DNA of 64,000 nucleotides from Delphinus delphis (lineage: Eukaryota > Chordata > Mammalia > Artiodactyla > Delphinidae), in NCBI RefSeq assembly GCF_949987515.2, contig NC_082696.1:37366431-37430430 (forward strand), in the 5' to 3' direction. Shown piece after piece: positions 62,632-64,000 of the stretch. The notes beneath the pieces are model-generated. The model was given only the letters and a program-made list of their open reading frames with translations, ran no database searches and was not told where the DNA came from. Numbering within the stretch: the first letter of the stretch is position 1; every line of letters starts with the position of its first letter. The translations under genes were made by a program, and so were the position numbers.

Positions 62632-62986
62632 CATCAGGCAGGTTTTTTACAAATATTTTCTCCCAGTCTGTAGCCTGTCTTATTTTGTCCATAATATCTT
62701 TCACAAAGCAAAAGTTTAAAAAAAAAATTTTAACTTTAATCATGTCCTGCTTCTCAATAATTTTTTCATGGATCTTACTTTAGATATTGTTTCTAAAAAG
62801 TTAACTGTTCCAAGGTCTAGATTTCCTCTTATGTTATCTTCTAGGAGTTTAATAGTTTTATGTTATACATTTGAGTCTGTGATCTATTTTAGGTTACTTT
62901 TTGTGGAGAGTGTAAGGTCTGTATCTAGATTCACTTGTTTTGAATGTGATGTCCTGTTGTTCCATTTGTTAAAAAAAAAAAAAATC

Positions 62987-63201
62987 GGGCTTCCCTGGTT
63001 GCGCAGTGGTTGAGAGTCCGCCTGCTAATGCAGGGGACACGGGTTCGTGCCCCGGTCTGGGAGGATCCCACATGCCACGGAGCGGCTGGGCCCGTGAGCC
63101 ATGGCCGCTGAGCCTGCGCGTCCGGAGCCTGTGCTCTGCAACGGGAGAGGCCACAACAGTGAGAGGCCCAAGTACCGCAAAAAAAAAAAAAAAAAAAAAA
63201 A
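62987..63201 (+). mobile_element. CHR-type SINE (short form) nested in old L1, opposite strand
   Basis: GGGCTTCCCTGGTTGCGCAG start, B box GGTTCGTGCCCCGG near 63043 and a 23-base A tail. The insertion is in an A-run of the host L1, so the duplication is hidden in A-rich sequence at both ends. Confidence 0.95.
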
Positions 63202-64000
63202 CTTTTCCCAATTGAACTGCCTTTGCTCCCTTATTAAAGACCAGTTACTGTATTTATGTGGGTCTATTTTGGGGCTGTCTCTTATGTTCTACTGATCTAT
63301 TTCTCTATTCTTTCACTAATATCTTGCTGTCATGGTTACTATAGCTCTAATGTAATCTTAAAGTAACTATCAGTCCTCTGACTTTGTTCTCTTTCAATCT
63401 TATGTTGACTATCCTGGGTCTTTTGTCTTTCTATATAAACTTTAAAAGCAGTTTGTTGATGTTCAAAAAATTACTTGCTGGGTTTTTATTGAGATTACAT
63501 TGAATCTATAAATCAGATTTGGAAGAAATCATTTTTTGACAATATTGAGTCTTTCTAGCCATGAACATTCAATATTTCTCCATTTATTTGGTTCTTTGAT
63601 TTATTTCAGTTTTATATAGTTTTCCTCACATAGATGTACATATTGTTAGATTTACACCTAAATATTTCACTTTGAGGGGTACAAAGGTAAATGGTATTGT
63701 GTTTTTAATTTCAAATTCTATTTGTTCATCGTTGGTATATAGGCTTGTATATTAACCTTGTATCCTGCAACCTTGTTATAGTTGCTTATTAGTTCTAGGA
63801 GGGTTTTTTTTGTCATTTCTTTTAGATTTTCTATATAGACAATCCTGTCATCTGCAAACAAAGACAGTTTTATTTCTTCCTTCCCAGTCTGTACACCTTT
63901 TGTTTCCCTTATCTCATTTCGTTAGATAGAATTTCCAGTAAGATGCTGAGAAGAGATGAGAGGGGGGCATCTTGGTCTTGTTCCGAATTTATAACATCAA

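Larger units (their letters stand above)
61340..64000 (-). mobile_element. Old L1 (L1M-type), - strand, with two nested SINEs
   Basis: Complement of an old L1 3' UTR (AGCAGTTTTAGATTCACAGC near 61367, CCCCAACCCCTGGTAACTAC near 61681) followed by the ORF2 region, running off the window's right edge. The ORF2 frame fragments 62021-61782 (ITGLFIIVKTWKQP segment) and 62354-62124 are recognisable. The antisense RT FADD box lies at 63847-63858. Two CHR SINEs interrupt it (62422 and 62987). All frames are broken. Confidence 0.88.

Noticed and set aside
1..64000. Ruminant or hippo origin
   Set aside because: CHR SINEs also occur in those groups, but BovB and Bov-tA repeats expected in ruminants are absent, and the density of near-identical short-form CHR copies favours a whale. 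Hippo cannot be fully excluded from sequence reading alone.
1..64000. CRISPR arrays, operons, tRNA genes or prokaryotic systems
   Set aside because: Tandem repeats present are microsatellites or short duplications. tRNA-like A and B boxes belong to SINEs and lack a cloverleaf gene context.

Overview
This window looks like intergenic (or deep intronic) nuclear DNA from a cetacean, most likely a toothed whale. The main evidence is ten copies of a tRNA-derived SINE of the CHR type. Eight are the short form of about 200-215 bp and two are the longer form of about 290-320 bp. Most keep a 5' end reading GGGCTTCCCTGGTGGCGCAG (or its complement), a tRNA-like B box and an A-rich tail. The L1 elements have a cetartiodactyl-type 3' UTR. 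I saw no BovB or Bov-tA repeats, which would be expected in a ruminant. I found no host protein-coding gene, rRNA, tRNA gene or CRISPR array. Every long open frame lies in a LINE or SINE, crosses a microsatellite, or has no recognisable protein character.

Layout. 1-5448: a nearly complete but mutated L1 on the + strand (ORF1 and ORF2 remnants, 3' UTR), interrupted by a SINE at 4351. 5.4-30 kb: older, sparse repeats, namely MIRs, L2 pieces, a MaLR-type LTR near 7.3 kb, an old L1 at 10.5-12.4 kb, hAT-type DNA transposons near 14.5, 21.5 and 22.1 kb, SINEs at 15.6 and 17.4 kb, a cluster of perfect hairpins at 23.14-23.23 kb and a 145-bp L1 stub at 23.7 kb. 30.09-35.7 kb: a second nearly complete L1, on the - strand, with 5' UTR, ORF1 and ORF2 remnants. 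36-50 kb: MIR/hAT/L2 remnants, an inverted SINE pair near 40 kb, an old L1 with a nested SINE at 41.85-42.85 kb, an unclassified patch at 44.7-47.3 kb and a (GT)n of about 41 units at 48.14 kb. 50.1 kb: a 5'-truncated L1 with target-site duplications. 51-61 kb: MIRs, microsatellites and two SINEs. 61.3-64 kb: an old L1 on the - strand with two nested SINEs in opposite orientation, running off the window.

Relationships between parts. The only system visible is retrotransposition. L1 supplies the endonuclease and reverse transcriptase; CHR SINEs carry a tRNA-type internal promoter and A-rich tails and use that machinery in trans. Target-site duplications I could read directly (9-17 bp, usually beginning at an A-run on the tailed side) fit L1-endonuclease priming. 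Nesting gives relative ages: CHR SINEs are younger than the L1s they interrupt, and MIR, L2 and hAT remnants are the oldest layer. The two large L1s share an ORF1 frameshift and lie in opposite orientation about 25 kb apart.

I found no convincing new functional system. The observations most worth following are two independent SINE insertions at the same L1 ORF2 position, the hairpin cluster at 23.14 kb, and a fold-back templated inversion inside the first L1.
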